53,627 nt of DNA from Oscillospiraceae bacterium (GCA_902765595.1 CACXAQ010000013.1:1-53627), one strand, 5' to 3'. Shown: positions 14,233-22,975, numbered from the stretch's first letter. Numbers and translations: made by a program. The notes: generated by a model not told the origin, from the sequence alone.

Positions 14233-16119
14233 ATGAGAGACGGATTTGTAAAAGTTGCGGCGGCTTCCCCCGTCATCAAGGTGGCCGACTGCGATTATAA
14301 CGCGGAACGGGTCATCGAGTGCATCCGCAGGGCGGACGAACAGGGCGTCAAGGTCCTGGTATTCCCCGAGCTCACCCTCACCGGCGTAAGCTGCTGGGAT
14401 CTGTTCAAGCACCGGGTGATCCTGGACGGGGCGGAAAAGGCTATGCTGCAGGTGGTGGACGCCACCGAGGGCATCGACATGCTGGTATTCGTGGGCCTGC
14501 CCATGGCAGTGGGTACCCGGCTGTTCAGCGTCGCCGCCGCCATCTGCAACGGCGAGCTGCTGGGCCTGGTCCCCAAGCAGTACTGCCGGGATCTGCGCTT
14601 TGACGTGCCGGAGGACGGCATGGTCTATGAGGTGGCGCTGAACGATTACGGCGTGGTGACCCTGGCGGCAGAAAGCCTCTTCGTGAGTGGGCTGCTCCCG
14701 GAGCTGGCGGTGGCCGTTGAGCTTGGAGAGGACGCCGAGGCCGTCATTTCTCCCGCCGCGCTGCATGCGGGCTCCGGCGCCACGCTGATCGCCCGGATGG
14801 CGGCCTTTCCCGCCACCGTGACCAGCACGGCGGACGCGGAACTGACCGCCCGCTATGAGTCCCGGCACTGGAGCGCGGGCATGATCCTGGCCGCTCCCGG
14901 CAAGGGCGAGAGCACCACGGACCGGGCCTACTCGGGCCTTTGCATGGTTGCCGAAAACGGGACGATCCTGGCGGAGGCGGAGGGCGCAGACGCCCTGGCC
15001 GTCAGCGAGATCGACGTGGAGCTGTTGACCAACCTGCGTCGGGAATCCGGCGATTTCGACTGGGACAGCGATTATGAGCAGATCACCTGGGGCGAGGAGC
15101 CGGCGGACACCGCCCTGACCCGGCATTACAACAAGCACCCCCATCTGCCCGAGGATCCCAAGGACCTGCCCGCAACCTGCGAGCGGATGATCGACCTGCA
15201 GGTCTCGGGTCTGGTCAAGCGCATGGAATACGCCCATCTGGACCACTGCGTGGTGGGCATCTCCGGCGGCGTGGACTCCACCCTGGCCGTGATGATCTCC
15301 GCCATGGCGGTCAAGCGCATGGGGCTGCCCGCGACCAACGTCATCGCCTGCACCATGCCCTGCTTCGGCACCTCCTCCCGCACCAAATCCAACGCCATCG
15401 TGGTGGCGGAGCAGTGGGGCTGCGAGGTGCGGGTCATCGACATCGGCAAGGCCGTCTACCAGCACTTTGACGACATCGGCCACGCCCACGACGACTACTC
15501 CGTGGCCTTCGAGAACGCCCAGGCCAGAGAGCGCACCCAGGTGCTCATGGACATCGCCAATAAGGTGAACGGCCTGGATGTGGGCACGGAAGACCTGAGC
15601 GAGTTCATCGACGGCTGGTGCACCTACAACGGCGACCACACCAGCATGTACGACGTGAACCTGGGCCTGACCAAGACCCAGGTGCGCGCGGCGGTGAGCC
15701 ACATCGCCCAGACCACCGGGGACCGGGTGCTGAAGGCCGCCCTCTACGACGTGCTGGACTGCCCGGTGACCCCGGAGCTGCTGCCCATCCACGACGATCT
15801 CATCGAGCAGAAGAGCGAGGACGCCGTCGGCTCCTACGCCCTGCAGGACTTCTTCACCTACCACATCCTCCAGGACGGCTTCACTCCCTCCAAGACCTTC
15901 CGCCTGGCCAAGGCCGCCTACGGGGACGAGTTCACCGACGAGGAGCTGAAGCGCTGGCTTACCAGTTGGTGCAAACGTCTCTTCAGCCAGCAATTCAAGC
16001 GCAGCTGCCTCATGGACGGCCCGGCGGTGATGAGCTTCACCGTCTCGCCCCGCTCCGGCTGGCTGATCCCCTCCGACGCCGAGGCGGCCCTGTTCCTCAA
16101 GGACCTGGAAAAGCTCTGA
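14233..16119 (+). CDS. nadE: NAD(+) synthase, glutamine type, with degenerate glutaminase site
   Basis: The 628-residue protein has the two-domain layout of glutamine-dependent NAD synthetase, which amidates nicotinate adenine dinucleotide. The C-terminal domain keeps the ATP loop SGGVDS at 344-349 and the terminal SPRSGWLIPSDA. The N-terminal nitrilase-like domain keeps E46 and K115 but the catalytic cysteine is lost: the family motif VEICEDLW aligns to VELGED at 162-167, giving Gly165, and the following NLSAS becomes RMAAF. The usual GTGDLSE loop reads GTEDLSE (451-457). So it probably cannot hydrolyse glutamine and may use free ammonia, or be a paralogue with another role. ATG 14233 has AGGAGA 7 nt upstream. 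Confidence 0.88.
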   Translation: MRDGFVKVAAASPVIKVADCDYNAERVIECIRRADEQGVKVLVFPELTLTGVSCWDLFKHRVILDGAEKAMLQVVDATEGIDMLVFVGLPMAVGTRLFSVAAAICNGELLGLVPKQYCRDLRFDVPEDGMVYEVALNDYGVVTLAAESLFVSGLLPELAVAVELGEDAEAVISPAALHAGSGATLIARMAAFPATVTSTADAELTARYESRHWSAGMILAAPGKGESTTDRAYSGLCMVAENGTILAEAEGADALAVSEIDVELLTNLRRESGDFDWDSDYEQITWGEEPADTALTRHYNKHPHLPEDPKDLPATCERMIDLQVSGLVKRMEYAHLDHCVVGISGGVDSTLAVMISAMAVKRMGLPATNVIACTMPCFGTSSRTKSNAIVVAEQWGCEVRVIDIGKAVYQHFDDIGHAHDDYSVAFENAQARERTQVLMDIANKVNGLDVGTEDLSEFIDGWCTYNGDHTSMYDVNLGLTKTQVRAAVSHIAQTTGDRVLKAALYDVLDCPVTPELLPIHDDLIEQKSEDAVGSYALQDFFTYHILQDGFTPSKTFRLAKAAYGDEFTDEELKRWLTSWCKRLFSQQFKRSCLMDGPAVMSFTVSPRSGWLIPSDAEAALFLKDLEKL

Positions 16120-16138
16120 CGCCCCTGTACCGAAGCTG

Positions 16139-16175
16139 AAAGACGCAGTCGAGAGACTGCGTCTTTTCCTTTTTT
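16139..16175 (+). terminator. Terminator of nadE
   Basis: AAAGACGCAGTC (16139-16150), GAGA loop and its complement (16155-16166), followed by a T-rich tract. Confidence 0.9.
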
Positions 16176-16178
16176 CCC

Positions 16179-16206
16179 TTGACTTTTCCCCCTTTCCTGT
16201 TAAAAT
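16179..16206 (+). promoter_or_regulatory. SigA-type promoter of the marR-ABC operon
   Basis: TTGACT at 16179-16184 and TAAAAT at 16201-16206 with a 16-nt spacer, immediately after the nadE terminator. Confidence 0.65.
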
Positions 16207-16224
16207 AGGTCGCACACGACATAT
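16205..16224. promoter_or_regulatory. Candidate MarR operator
   Basis: An interrupted palindrome, ATA-n-GTCG-CACA-CGAC-n-TAT, overlaps the end of the -10 element and the likely transcription start. This is the usual place for a self-repressing MarR site; binding is inferred. Confidence 0.5.
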
Positions 16225-16236
16225 TGAGGTGATCCA

Positions 16237-16707
16237 ATGGAAGAACAACTGCCCATCGGGCTGCGTTTCTCCCTGCTGCATCGGGCTTTTCGCCGGAAAA
16301 TGGACGCCCTGCTCTCGGAAAAGGAGCTGACGGGGGTCCAGTTCGGGGTGCTGATGGCCCTGATGCGCATGGAAAAAGAGGGCCCGGAGGAGATCAGCCA
16401 GCGGGCGCTGGAGGAGCGGACCCGGGTAAGCCACGCCACCATGACCGAGATCCTGAAGCGGCTGGAGAAGAAGGGTTTTCTCCGCATGGAGCAGAGCAGG
16501 CGCGACCGGCGCTTCAAGTGCATCCAGGCCGCCCAGAAGGCCTACCGGCTCAAGGACGAGCTGGCCGAAACGGAAAATGAGACTTTTTCCTGGCTCTGCC
16601 GGGGACTGAGCGGCCGGCAGGTGGAAGACCTGCTGGGCTGCATCGACCGCATGCTGGAAAACGCATGGGAAGACAAGCAAAAAGGAGGCGAGAGCGGCTG
16701 TGATTAA
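16237..16707 (+). CDS. MarR family transcriptional regulator
   Basis: A 156-residue dimeric winged-helix regulator. The HTH and wing region is visible as ISQRALEERTRVSHATMTEILKRLEKKGFL followed by RDRRFKCIQ (wing with DxR-like charged turn). GAGGTG lies just before the ATG. It overlaps the first ABC exporter gene by 8 bp and probably represses the whole operon through the palindrome at 16205-16224, being released by a small ligand exported by the pump; the ligand is unknown. Confidence 0.92.
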   Translation: MEEQLPIGLRFSLLHRAFRRKMDALLSEKELTGVQFGVLMALMRMEKEGPEEISQRALEERTRVSHATMTEILKRLEKKGFLRMEQSRRDRRFKCIQAAQKAYRLKDELAETENETFSWLCRGLSGRQVEDLLGCIDRMLENAWEDKQKGGESGCD

Positions 16708-18442
16708 GACCTTTGTCAAATGCATCCGCGAATACAAGACCCCCACGATCCTGACCCTGTTCCTGATCGTGCTGGAGGTCTTTCTGGAGGTGCTGATCCC
16801 CACCCGTACGGCGGATCTGGTAAACGCCATCAAGGCGGGCCAGCCCATGGGCCAGGTGGTTCAGATGGGTCTGATCCTGGTGGGCATGGCGCTGCTGAGC
16901 CTGACCTGCGGCGGCGGGGCCGGCTTCATGGGGGCCAAGGCCTCCGCGGGCTTTGCGAAAAACGTCCGGGGCGACGTGTTCCGGCGCATCCAGCGCTTCT
17001 CCTTTGAGAACATCGACAAGTTCTCCACCGCCTCCCTGGTGACCCGTCTCACCACGGACATCACCAACGTTCAGATGGCCTTCATGATGACCATCCGGGC
17101 CGCGGTCCGGGCCCCGCTGATGTTCGTCTTCTCCATCCTGATGGCCTGGCGCATGGGCGGGAGTCTGGCCGCCACCTTCCTGGTGATCGTGCCGGTGCTG
17201 CTCATCGGGCTGATCGCCGTGGCCCGCAAGGCCATGCCCGCCTTCCGCTCCGTGTTCCGCAAGTATGACCGGATGAACGAGTCGGTGGAGGAGAACGTGC
17301 GGGCCATGCGCGTGGTCAAGGGCTTTGCCCGGGAGGGCTACGAGAAGGAGAAATTCGCCGCCGCCTCCGGCAGCATCGCCAAGGACTTCACCAAGGCCGA
17401 GCGGATCGTGGCGCTGAACAACCCCCTCATGACCCTGTGCATGAACTTCAACATGGTCTTTGTGCTGCTGGTGGGCGCCAAGCTCATCGTCACCAACCGG
17501 GGCGCCACCATCGACGTGGGCCAGATCTCCGCCATGCTCACCTACGGCATGCAGATCCTCATGAGCCTGATGATGATCTCCATGATCTACGTGATGATGA
17601 CCATCTCCTGGGAGTCCATGAAGCGCATCACCGAGGTGCTGCAGGAGGAGCCCAGCCTGAAGAACCCGGAGCATCCGGTCACCGAAGTCCGGGACGGCTC
17701 CATCGACTTTGAAAACGTCTCCTTCAAATACAGCGCCGAGGCCGAGAAAAACGCCCTGGAGGATATCGACCTGCATATCCGCCCCGGTATGACGGTGGGT
17801 ATCCTGGGCGGCACCGGCTCCGGCAAGACCACCCTGATCCAACTGATCCCCCGGCTCTACGACGTGACCGAGGGCAGCGTCAAGGTGGGCGGCGTGGACG
17901 TGCGGGACTACGACCTGGACACCCTGCGCGGCGCGGTCTCGGTGGTGCTGCAGAAAAACCAGCTTTTCTCCGGCACCGTCAAGGACAACCTGCGCTGGGG
18001 CAACCCCGACGCCACGGACGAGGAGATCCGGGAGGTCTGCCGTCTGGCCCAGGCCGACGAATTCGTCCTGGCCCACAAGGACGGCTACGACCGCTGGATC
18101 GAGCAGGGCGGCACCAACGTGTCCGGCGGGCAGAAGCAGCGGCTCTGCATCGCCCGCGCCCTGCTGAAGCAGCCCAAGATCCTGATCCTGGACGACTCCA
18201 CCAGCGCCGTGGATACCCGCACCGACGCCAAGATCCGGGCGGGCTTCCGCTCTTACATCCCGGAGACCACCAAAATCATCATCGCCCAGCGGGTGGCTTC
18301 CGTGGAGGACGCAGACCTGATCCTGGTGCTGGACAACGGCCGCATCGCGGACCGGGGCACCCACGCAGAGCTGATGGAAAAAAGCGCCATCTACCGGGAG
18401 ATCTACGAACAGCAGACCAAGGGAGGTGAGGAAGATGCATAA
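16700..18442 (+). CDS. ABC exporter half-transporter A, non-canonical ATP site
   Basis: A 580-residue half-transporter with six membrane helices (about 15-320) and a C-terminal ATPase. The P-loop is GGTGSGKTT, the signature VSGGQKQR and Walker B ILILDDSTSAVD. The catalytic glutamate after the Walker B aspartate is Asp499 here, the mark of the degenerate ATP site in heterodimeric exporters such as TM287/288. The GTG start lies inside marR, with AAAGGAGG about 12 nt upstream. Partner B (next gene) carries the canonical glutamate, so the two should form one asymmetric multidrug-type exporter. Confidence 0.92.
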   Translation: MIKTFVKCIREYKTPTILTLFLIVLEVFLEVLIPTRTADLVNAIKAGQPMGQVVQMGLILVGMALLSLTCGGGAGFMGAKASAGFAKNVRGDVFRRIQRFSFENIDKFSTASLVTRLTTDITNVQMAFMMTIRAAVRAPLMFVFSILMAWRMGGSLAATFLVIVPVLLIGLIAVARKAMPAFRSVFRKYDRMNESVEENVRAMRVVKGFAREGYEKEKFAAASGSIAKDFTKAERIVALNNPLMTLCMNFNMVFVLLVGAKLIVTNRGATIDVGQISAMLTYGMQILMSLMMISMIYVMMTISWESMKRITEVLQEEPSLKNPEHPVTEVRDGSIDFENVSFKYSAEAEKNALEDIDLHIRPGMTVGILGGTGSGKTTLIQLIPRLYDVTEGSVKVGGVDVRDYDLDTLRGAVSVVLQKNQLFSGTVKDNLRWGNPDATDEEIREVCRLAQADEFVLAHKDGYDRWIEQGGTNVSGGQKQRLCIARALLKQPKILILDDSTSAVDTRTDAKIRAGFRSYIPETTKIIIAQRVASVEDADLILVLDNGRIADRGTHAELMEKSAIYREIYEQQTKGGEEDA

Positions 18443-20345
18443 ATCCCGCGGCGAAATGCTCAAGGAAAACTTCGGCGCCATCAAATGGACGCTGAAAAAG
18501 TTCTTCGGCTACTACCCCGTGCTGGGGCCTCTGGCCATGCTGTGCATCCTCTTCTCCGCCATCGTGGCCTCCATTCCCGCCATCTTCATCCAGAAGATCC
18601 TGGCCGTGATCCAGACCTGGGTGGAATCCGGCGACTGGGCCGCCGCCAAGGCGGATCTGATGCCCTATATCTGGAAGCTGATCGGTCTTTATGCCCTCTC
18701 CCTGGCCTCCCTGACCCTGGAGACCCAGCTCATGGCCGTGATGACCCAGGGCTTCCTGGACAAGATGCGCCGGGAGATGTTCAACGGTATGCAGGGCCTG
18801 CCCATCCGCTACTTTGACAGCCACAAGCACGGCGACATCATGAGCTTCTACACCAACGACATCGACACCATGCGGCAGCTGGTGAGCGGCTCGCTGCCGG
18901 CGCTGATCCGCTCGGTGGCCATCGTGCTGGCGGTATTCTTCATCATGCTCTGGTACAGCCTCTGGATGACCCTGGTACTGCTGCTGGGCGTGGTGGCCAT
19001 GTTCTACGTCACCAAGACCGTGGGCGGCGGCTCCGCCAAGTACTTCATGCGTCAGCAGAAGGCCGTGGGCGCCATGGAGGGCTTTGCCCAGGAGATGATG
19101 AACGGGCAAAAGGTGGTCAAGGTCTTCTGCCACGAGGAGCAGAGCATCCGGGACTTCGACAAGGTAAACGGCGAGCTCTTTGACGTGAGCTACCGGGCCA
19201 ACGCCTTTGCCAGCACCCTGGGACCCATCATCTCCAACATCGGCAACATCCTCTACGTGGGCCTGGCCCTGGCGGGCGGCGTGTTCATCCTCACGGGCGT
19301 GCCCAGCGTGAGTCTCTCCGGCATGGTGTTCGACATCACCGTGCTGGTGCCCTTCCTGAACATGTCCCGGCAGTTCACCGGCAACGTGAACCAGCTGAGC
19401 CAGCAGATCAACTCCATCGTCATGGCCGGCGCGGGCGCCCAGCGCGTCCTGAGTCTGGTCAACGAGAAGCCGGAGGAGGACGAGGGCTACGTGACCCTGG
19501 TGAACGCCAGGATCGAGCCCGACGGCAGCGTCACCGAGACCGAGGAGCACACCGGCCACTGGGCCTGGCGGCATCCCCATTCCGCCGACGGCACCGTCAC
19601 CTACACCCCCCTGCGGGGCGACGTGCGGATGGTGGACGTGGACTTTGCCTATGAAGAGGGCAAGGACGTGCTCCACGACATCTCCGTCTACGCTGAGCCC
19701 GGGCAGAAGGTGGCCTTTGTGGGCGCCACCGGAGCCGGCAAGACCACCATCACCAACCTCATCAACCGCTTCTATGACATCGCCGACGGCAAGATCCGCT
19801 ACGACGGCATCAACGTCAACAAGATCAAGAAGGCGGACCTGCGCCGCTCCCTGGGCATCGTCCTGCAGGAGACCAACCTCTTCACCGGCACCGTCATGGA
19901 GAATATCCGCTACGGCAACCTGGACGCCGACGACGAGGCCTGCATCCGGGCGGCAAAGCTGGCCGGCGCGGACGATTTCATCACCCGCCTGCCCCACGGC
20001 TACGACACCGAGCTGCAGAATAACGGCGCCAACCTCTCCCAGGGCCAGCGCCAGCTTCTGGCCATCGCCCGGGCCGCCGTGGCCGATCCCCCGGTGATGA
20101 TCCTGGACGAGGCCACCTCCTCCATCGACACCCGCACCGAGGCCATCGTGCAGCGGGGCATGGATAAGCTGATGGAGGGCCGCACCGTCTTCGTCATCGC
20201 CCACCGGCTCTCCACGGTCATGAACGCCGATGTGATCATGGTCCTGGACCACGGCCGCATCATCGAGCGCGGCAGCCACGAAAAGCTGCTGGCCGAGAAG
20301 GGCACCTATTATCAGCTCTACACCGGCGCCTTCGAGCTGGAGTAA
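18435..20345 (+). CDS. ABC exporter half-transporter B, canonical ATP site
   Basis: A 636-residue half-transporter. Membrane helices span about 25-330, then an insertion of about 60 residues (about 355-400, acidic and tryptophan-containing) precedes the ATPase domain with P-loop GATGAGKTT, signature LSQGQRQLL and Walker B MILDEATSSID with Glu559 present. It overlaps gene A by 8 bp (ATGCATAA) and has GGGAGGTGAG upstream, so the pair is translationally coupled. Together with MarR this is a typical drug or lipid export operon; the substrate cannot be inferred. Confidence 0.92.
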   Translation: MHKSRGEMLKENFGAIKWTLKKFFGYYPVLGPLAMLCILFSAIVASIPAIFIQKILAVIQTWVESGDWAAAKADLMPYIWKLIGLYALSLASLTLETQLMAVMTQGFLDKMRREMFNGMQGLPIRYFDSHKHGDIMSFYTNDIDTMRQLVSGSLPALIRSVAIVLAVFFIMLWYSLWMTLVLLLGVVAMFYVTKTVGGGSAKYFMRQQKAVGAMEGFAQEMMNGQKVVKVFCHEEQSIRDFDKVNGELFDVSYRANAFASTLGPIISNIGNILYVGLALAGGVFILTGVPSVSLSGMVFDITVLVPFLNMSRQFTGNVNQLSQQINSIVMAGAGAQRVLSLVNEKPEEDEGYVTLVNARIEPDGSVTETEEHTGHWAWRHPHSADGTVTYTPLRGDVRMVDVDFAYEEGKDVLHDISVYAEPGQKVAFVGATGAGKTTITNLINRFYDIADGKIRYDGINVNKIKKADLRRSLGIVLQETNLFTGTVMENIRYGNLDADDEACIRAAKLAGADDFITRLPHGYDTELQNNGANLSQGQRQLLAIARAAVADPPVMILDEATSSIDTRTEAIVQRGMDKLMEGRTVFVIAHRLSTVMNADVIMVLDHGRIIERGSHEKLLAEKGTYYQLYTGAFELE

Positions 20346-20379
20346 ACCACCACAAAGCAAACAAATAGGACGGTCTGAG

Positions 20380-20410
20380 GGAGGCGCTTCGTAAGGAAGC
20401 GCCTCCTTTT
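20380..20410 (+). terminator. Terminator of the marR-ABC operon
   Basis: GGAGGCGCTTC (20380-20390), 5-nt loop, complement (20396-20406) and T4. Confidence 0.85.
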
Positions 20411-20434
20411 GGCTTTTGGAGATCAAGCAAAAAG

Positions 20435-20463
20435 ATGACAATACCAAACGGCGATGGTATAAT
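20435..20463 (+). promoter_or_regulatory. Strong extended -10 promoter of the methyltransferase gene
   Basis: ATGACA at 20435-20440, 17 nt, then a perfect TATAAT at 20458-20463 preceded by TG. It sets the real gene start downstream at 20497. Confidence 0.85.
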
Positions 20464-20496
20464 CATTTCAACAAATCGGAAAGCGTGGGGCACATC

Positions 20497-21279
20497 ATGA
20501 GTTATCTTGAGGACTACTATAACAGCAGAGATGAAGAAAGTCGGCTTCTGTCCCAGCATGGACAGGTTGAATATCTGACTACGATGAAATACATTCATGA
20601 ATATGCTTCCCTGTTTTCATCTCCGAAAATACTGGAGATCGGCGCGGGGACAGGAAGATACAGTGTAGCGCTCGCGAAGGAAGGATACTCTGTAACCGCA
20701 GTTGAATTGGTGCGGCATAATTTAGATATTCTCAAATCCAAACTGGATGGATCCGAATCGATCACGGCTATACAAGGGAACGCTTTGGATCTCTCGGCAT
20801 TCCCAGACAGATCATTCGATCTGACCATGCTTTTAGGCCCTTTGTATCACCTTTATACCTGGGAAGACAAGATACAGGCCATCTCTGAAGCTGTGCGTGT
20901 TACAAAGCCCGGCGGATACTTACTGGTCGCCTATTGTATGAACGAACCAACCATCATACAGTATGTTTTTTTGGCGGATCATCTGCATGATGTCACGGAA
21001 ACGAACATGCTGACGGACGACTGGCATTGCAAGAGCGAACCGAAAGAAGTATTCGAGCTATACAGAACGGAGGATATTTCTCTTCTAAACTCCGCGTTTC
21101 CGGTGGATAGGATGAAGTTGGTTGCAACAGATGGAGCTGCTCATTACCTGCGCCGCTTTATCGATGAAATGGATCGGGGTACTTTTACAAAATGGCTGGA
21201 CTACCACTTTGCAACGTGCGAGAGGCAGGATTTGATCGGCGCATCAAATCATACGCTTGATATCCTGAAGGTTCGCTGA
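20497..21279 (+). CDS. SAM-dependent methyltransferase, likely acquired
   Basis: A 260-residue class I methyltransferase of the Methyltransf_11/25 type. Motif I is ILEIGAGTGRYSVALAKEGY, the acidic loop VTAVEL follows, and motif II region reads FDLTMLLGPLYHLYTWEDK; post-motif RVTKPGGYLLVAY is also clear. The substrate is unknown. Base composition and codon use are visibly more AT-rich than every neighbour, and the promoter is a near-consensus one, which suggests horizontal acquisition. The start at MSYLEDYYNSRDEE is chosen because the promoter lies inside any longer reading. It stands alone between two terminators. Confidence 0.88.
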   Translation: MSYLEDYYNSRDEESRLLSQHGQVEYLTTMKYIHEYASLFSSPKILEIGAGTGRYSVALAKEGYSVTAVELVRHNLDILKSKLDGSESITAIQGNALDLSAFPDRSFDLTMLLGPLYHLYTWEDKIQAISEAVRVTKPGGYLLVAYCMNEPTIIQYVFLADHLHDVTETNMLTDDWHCKSEPKEVFELYRTEDISLLNSAFPVDRMKLVATDGAAHYLRRFIDEMDRGTFTKWLDYHFATCERQDLIGASNHTLDILKVR

Positions 21280-21416
21280 CAGCTTGCGTTTGTTGAGACC
21301 CTTTGAGAAGCGAATTAGTCCTTCCCCTCAAGGGGCATCCTTTGGCGAATGCAATGCTTTCCAAGGTCCTGACGAGCAGCGGATTTTGCACCCCATAATT
21401 TCGGATCAGACAGACA
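21280..21416. other. Non-coding stretch after the methyltransferase
   Basis: No gene found. It contains short inverted repeats such as CCCCTCAAGGGG (21325-21336) and CCTTTGG (21340-21346) with a near complement at 21358. It may be part of a repeat element brought in with the methyltransferase, but no second copy is present in the window. Confidence 0.4.
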
Positions 21417-21449
21417 AAACAGGCGTGACCAAAATGGTCACGCCTGTTT
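21417..21449. terminator. Strong symmetric terminator hairpin
   Basis: AAACAGGCGTGACCA (21417-21431), AAA loop and exact complement (21435-21449): a 15-bp stem able to end both the methyltransferase and the converging lipoprotein transcript. Confidence 0.8.
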
Positions 21450-21558
21450 CATATCCTTTGGAGCGGGAATTGCCGCCTCCATGCGCCTTCCTCGCAGTGG
21501 GCGCCCGATGGAACGTCTTTTTATTCTGTTCAGATTCAATGCGAGTGGGGAGGGGTCT

Positions 21559-22104
21559 TTATCCCTCCCGGCAAGCGGCGACCGCGCCGTCATACAGGCA
21601 GGTGAAACTCTCCAGAGCTTCTTCGCTTTCTCTGAGGGCTTCCATGTCCTCTTTCACGCCGGCGTCCTCAAAGAGGCCGCTGTAATCCTCCCAGGTCGCG
21701 GCGGCGTTTGCGATGAGGCCCTGCACGGCTAATATTTTTTCTTCAAAGGCGGCCTGCTCGTCAGCAGAGAGGCTTGCCCAGGCCTCCGCCAGATTCCCGC
21801 GGAGCTCCTCGGGATCGGCGGAGCGGATCGCGCAGCTGTCCGCAAAGCGGAGGACGCCGCAGGCGACCTGCGCCATTTTGAGGGTAGAGCCGGCGGTTCC
21901 GGTGGGGATCTCCGCAACGGGCTTGAAGAAGTTTTCGACCAGCTCCGAAGCGGCGGGCGCGGCGGCTGCGGGAGTGGCCGCTTCGTTCTCTGCGGGCTCA
22001 GCCTCCACCGGTTTCGTCTCCGCAGGCGTGGGGCTTGCGCCGCAGGCGGCAAGCAGGCTCACGCACAGCAGGAGTGCAAGGATCATTGTGATCGTCTTTT
22101 TCAT
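21559..22104 (-). CDS. Hypothetical lipoprotein
   Basis: A 181-residue exported protein I do not recognise. It begins MKKTITMILALLLCVSLLAA followed by Cys, a textbook lipobox (LAAC). Residues about 24-55 are an Ala/Pro/Glu linker. The rest (ELVENFFKPVAEIPTGTAGS to the end) looks like a compact helical domain with two or three cysteines. GGGGGA precedes the start. It lies downstream of the XRE/DUF2975 pair on the same strand, about 100 nt away, so it might be read through from that promoter. Confidence 0.75.
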   Translation of the reverse strand: MKKTITMILALLLCVSLLAACGASPTPAETKPVEAEPAENEAATPAAAAPAASELVENFFKPVAEIPTGTAGSTLKMAQVACGVLRFADSCAIRSADPEELRGNLAEAWASLSADEQAAFEEKILAVQGLIANAAATWEDYSGLFEDAGVKEDMEALRESEEALESFTCLYDGAVAACREG

Positions 22105-22182
22105 TTAGTTATTCCCCCAATGTCATTTTGCTTTCTGTTCCATGCTCCGGAAAAGTGCCCCGGCAAAAGCCCCAGGCTCCTG

Positions 22183-22214
22183 CAATTCCGCACTCCGCAT
22201 TCCTCATTCCGCAT
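22183..22214. repeat. Short TTCCGCA-type direct repeats
   Basis: ATTCCGCACTCCGCATTCC and a following ATTCCGCATT form three imperfect 10-mers. They overlap the last codons of the XRE gene, so the final residues KNAE derive from the repeat. Confidence 0.5.
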
Positions 22215-22422
22215 TTTTCCGGTATTCCAGCAGGTCCCCGGGCTGACAGTCCAGGGCCTGACAGAGCTTCTGCAGGGTGCTGATCTTCACCGCCCGGGCC
22301 TTTCCGTTTTTCAGGACGGACATATTGGCCAGGGTGATGCCCACCCGCTCGGCCAGCTCCGTGACGCTCATCTTGCGCCTGGCCAGCATCACGTCGATGT
22401 TGAATACGATCTCGCCTTCCAT
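22204..22422 (-). CDS. XRE family HTH regulator (YozG type)
   Basis: A 72-residue DNA-binding protein consisting of one Cro/CI-type HTH: IDVMLARRKMSVTELAERVG and LANMSVLKNGKARAVKISTL are helices 1-4, and LCQALDCQPGDLLEY closes the domain. The partner DUF2975 gene lies 9 nt upstream. Small regulators of this type are regularly encoded next to DUF2975 membrane proteins. It probably regulates its own operon through the palindrome at 22976-22996. Confidence 0.92.
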   Translation of the reverse strand: MEGEIVFNIDVMLARRKMSVTELAERVGITLANMSVLKNGKARAVKISTLQKLCQALDCQPGDLLEYRKNAE

Positions 22423-22431
22423 AGCCGTCCC

Positions 22432-22914
22432 CTATATGGTCAGCTCTTCCTGCTCCTGGAGCAGGGCAGCCTTCATCACCAGGTGGGAAGCGGCAGCCGC
22501 CGCCACCGAGATGGCCACGCCCAGAAACACCACCAGCAGGCTGAACAGGGTGACCCCCGGATGGCTCCAGCCCAGGAACAGATAGATGATGTTCCCCAGG
22601 AAGAAGAAGGCCGCGTCCCCGGCGGCAAGGCCGGAGATCCACTTGAGCAGTCTGGCGTTCTCCACGCAGAAGGAGCGGTCCTTCCCGATGTTCACCGCAA
22701 TGATCCAGCCGAAGGCCAGCGCCGCGTAGCAGGGCAGCGCCGTCACCCAGATCAGCACCAGCCAGGGCCAGAAGAGATGGTCAAACATCCCGTCCTCCGC
22801 CACGGCCACCGTCTGCCCCAGCATGGGCACCACCAGGAGATAGACCACCAGCCCGCAGACGCCCACGCCCGCGATGATGAATTTCAGCCATCTGGAAAGT
22901 GTTTTCTGCCGCAT
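22432..22914 (-). CDS. DUF2975 membrane protein
   Basis: A 160-residue protein with four predicted membrane helices (about 10-30, 50-75, 95-120, 125-150). The middle segment FGWIIAVNIGKDRSFCVENARLLKWIS is the conserved DUF2975 region. The function of the family is unknown; its fixed pairing with a small XRE regulator suggests it senses something at the membrane or modulates that regulator. The start at 22914 is set by AAGGAGGG. First gene of the two-gene operon. Confidence 0.9.
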   Translation of the reverse strand: MRQKTLSRWLKFIIAGVGVCGLVVYLLVVPMLGQTVAVAEDGMFDHLFWPWLVLIWVTALPCYAALAFGWIIAVNIGKDRSFCVENARLLKWISGLAAGDAAFFFLGNIIYLFLGWSHPGVTLFSLLVVFLGVAISVAAAAASHLVMKAALLQEQEELTI

Positions 22915-22941
22915 AAGAGCATCCCTCCTTTTTCTGCCCAC

Positions 22942-22970
22942 AGCATAGCACCGGGTTTCCCGTAAGTCAA
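22942..22970 (-). promoter_or_regulatory. SigA promoter of the DUF2975-XRE operon
   Basis: On the minus strand TTGACT (22970-22965), a 17-nt spacer and TATGCT (22947-22942). Confidence 0.8.
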
Positions 22971-22975
22971 GTATT

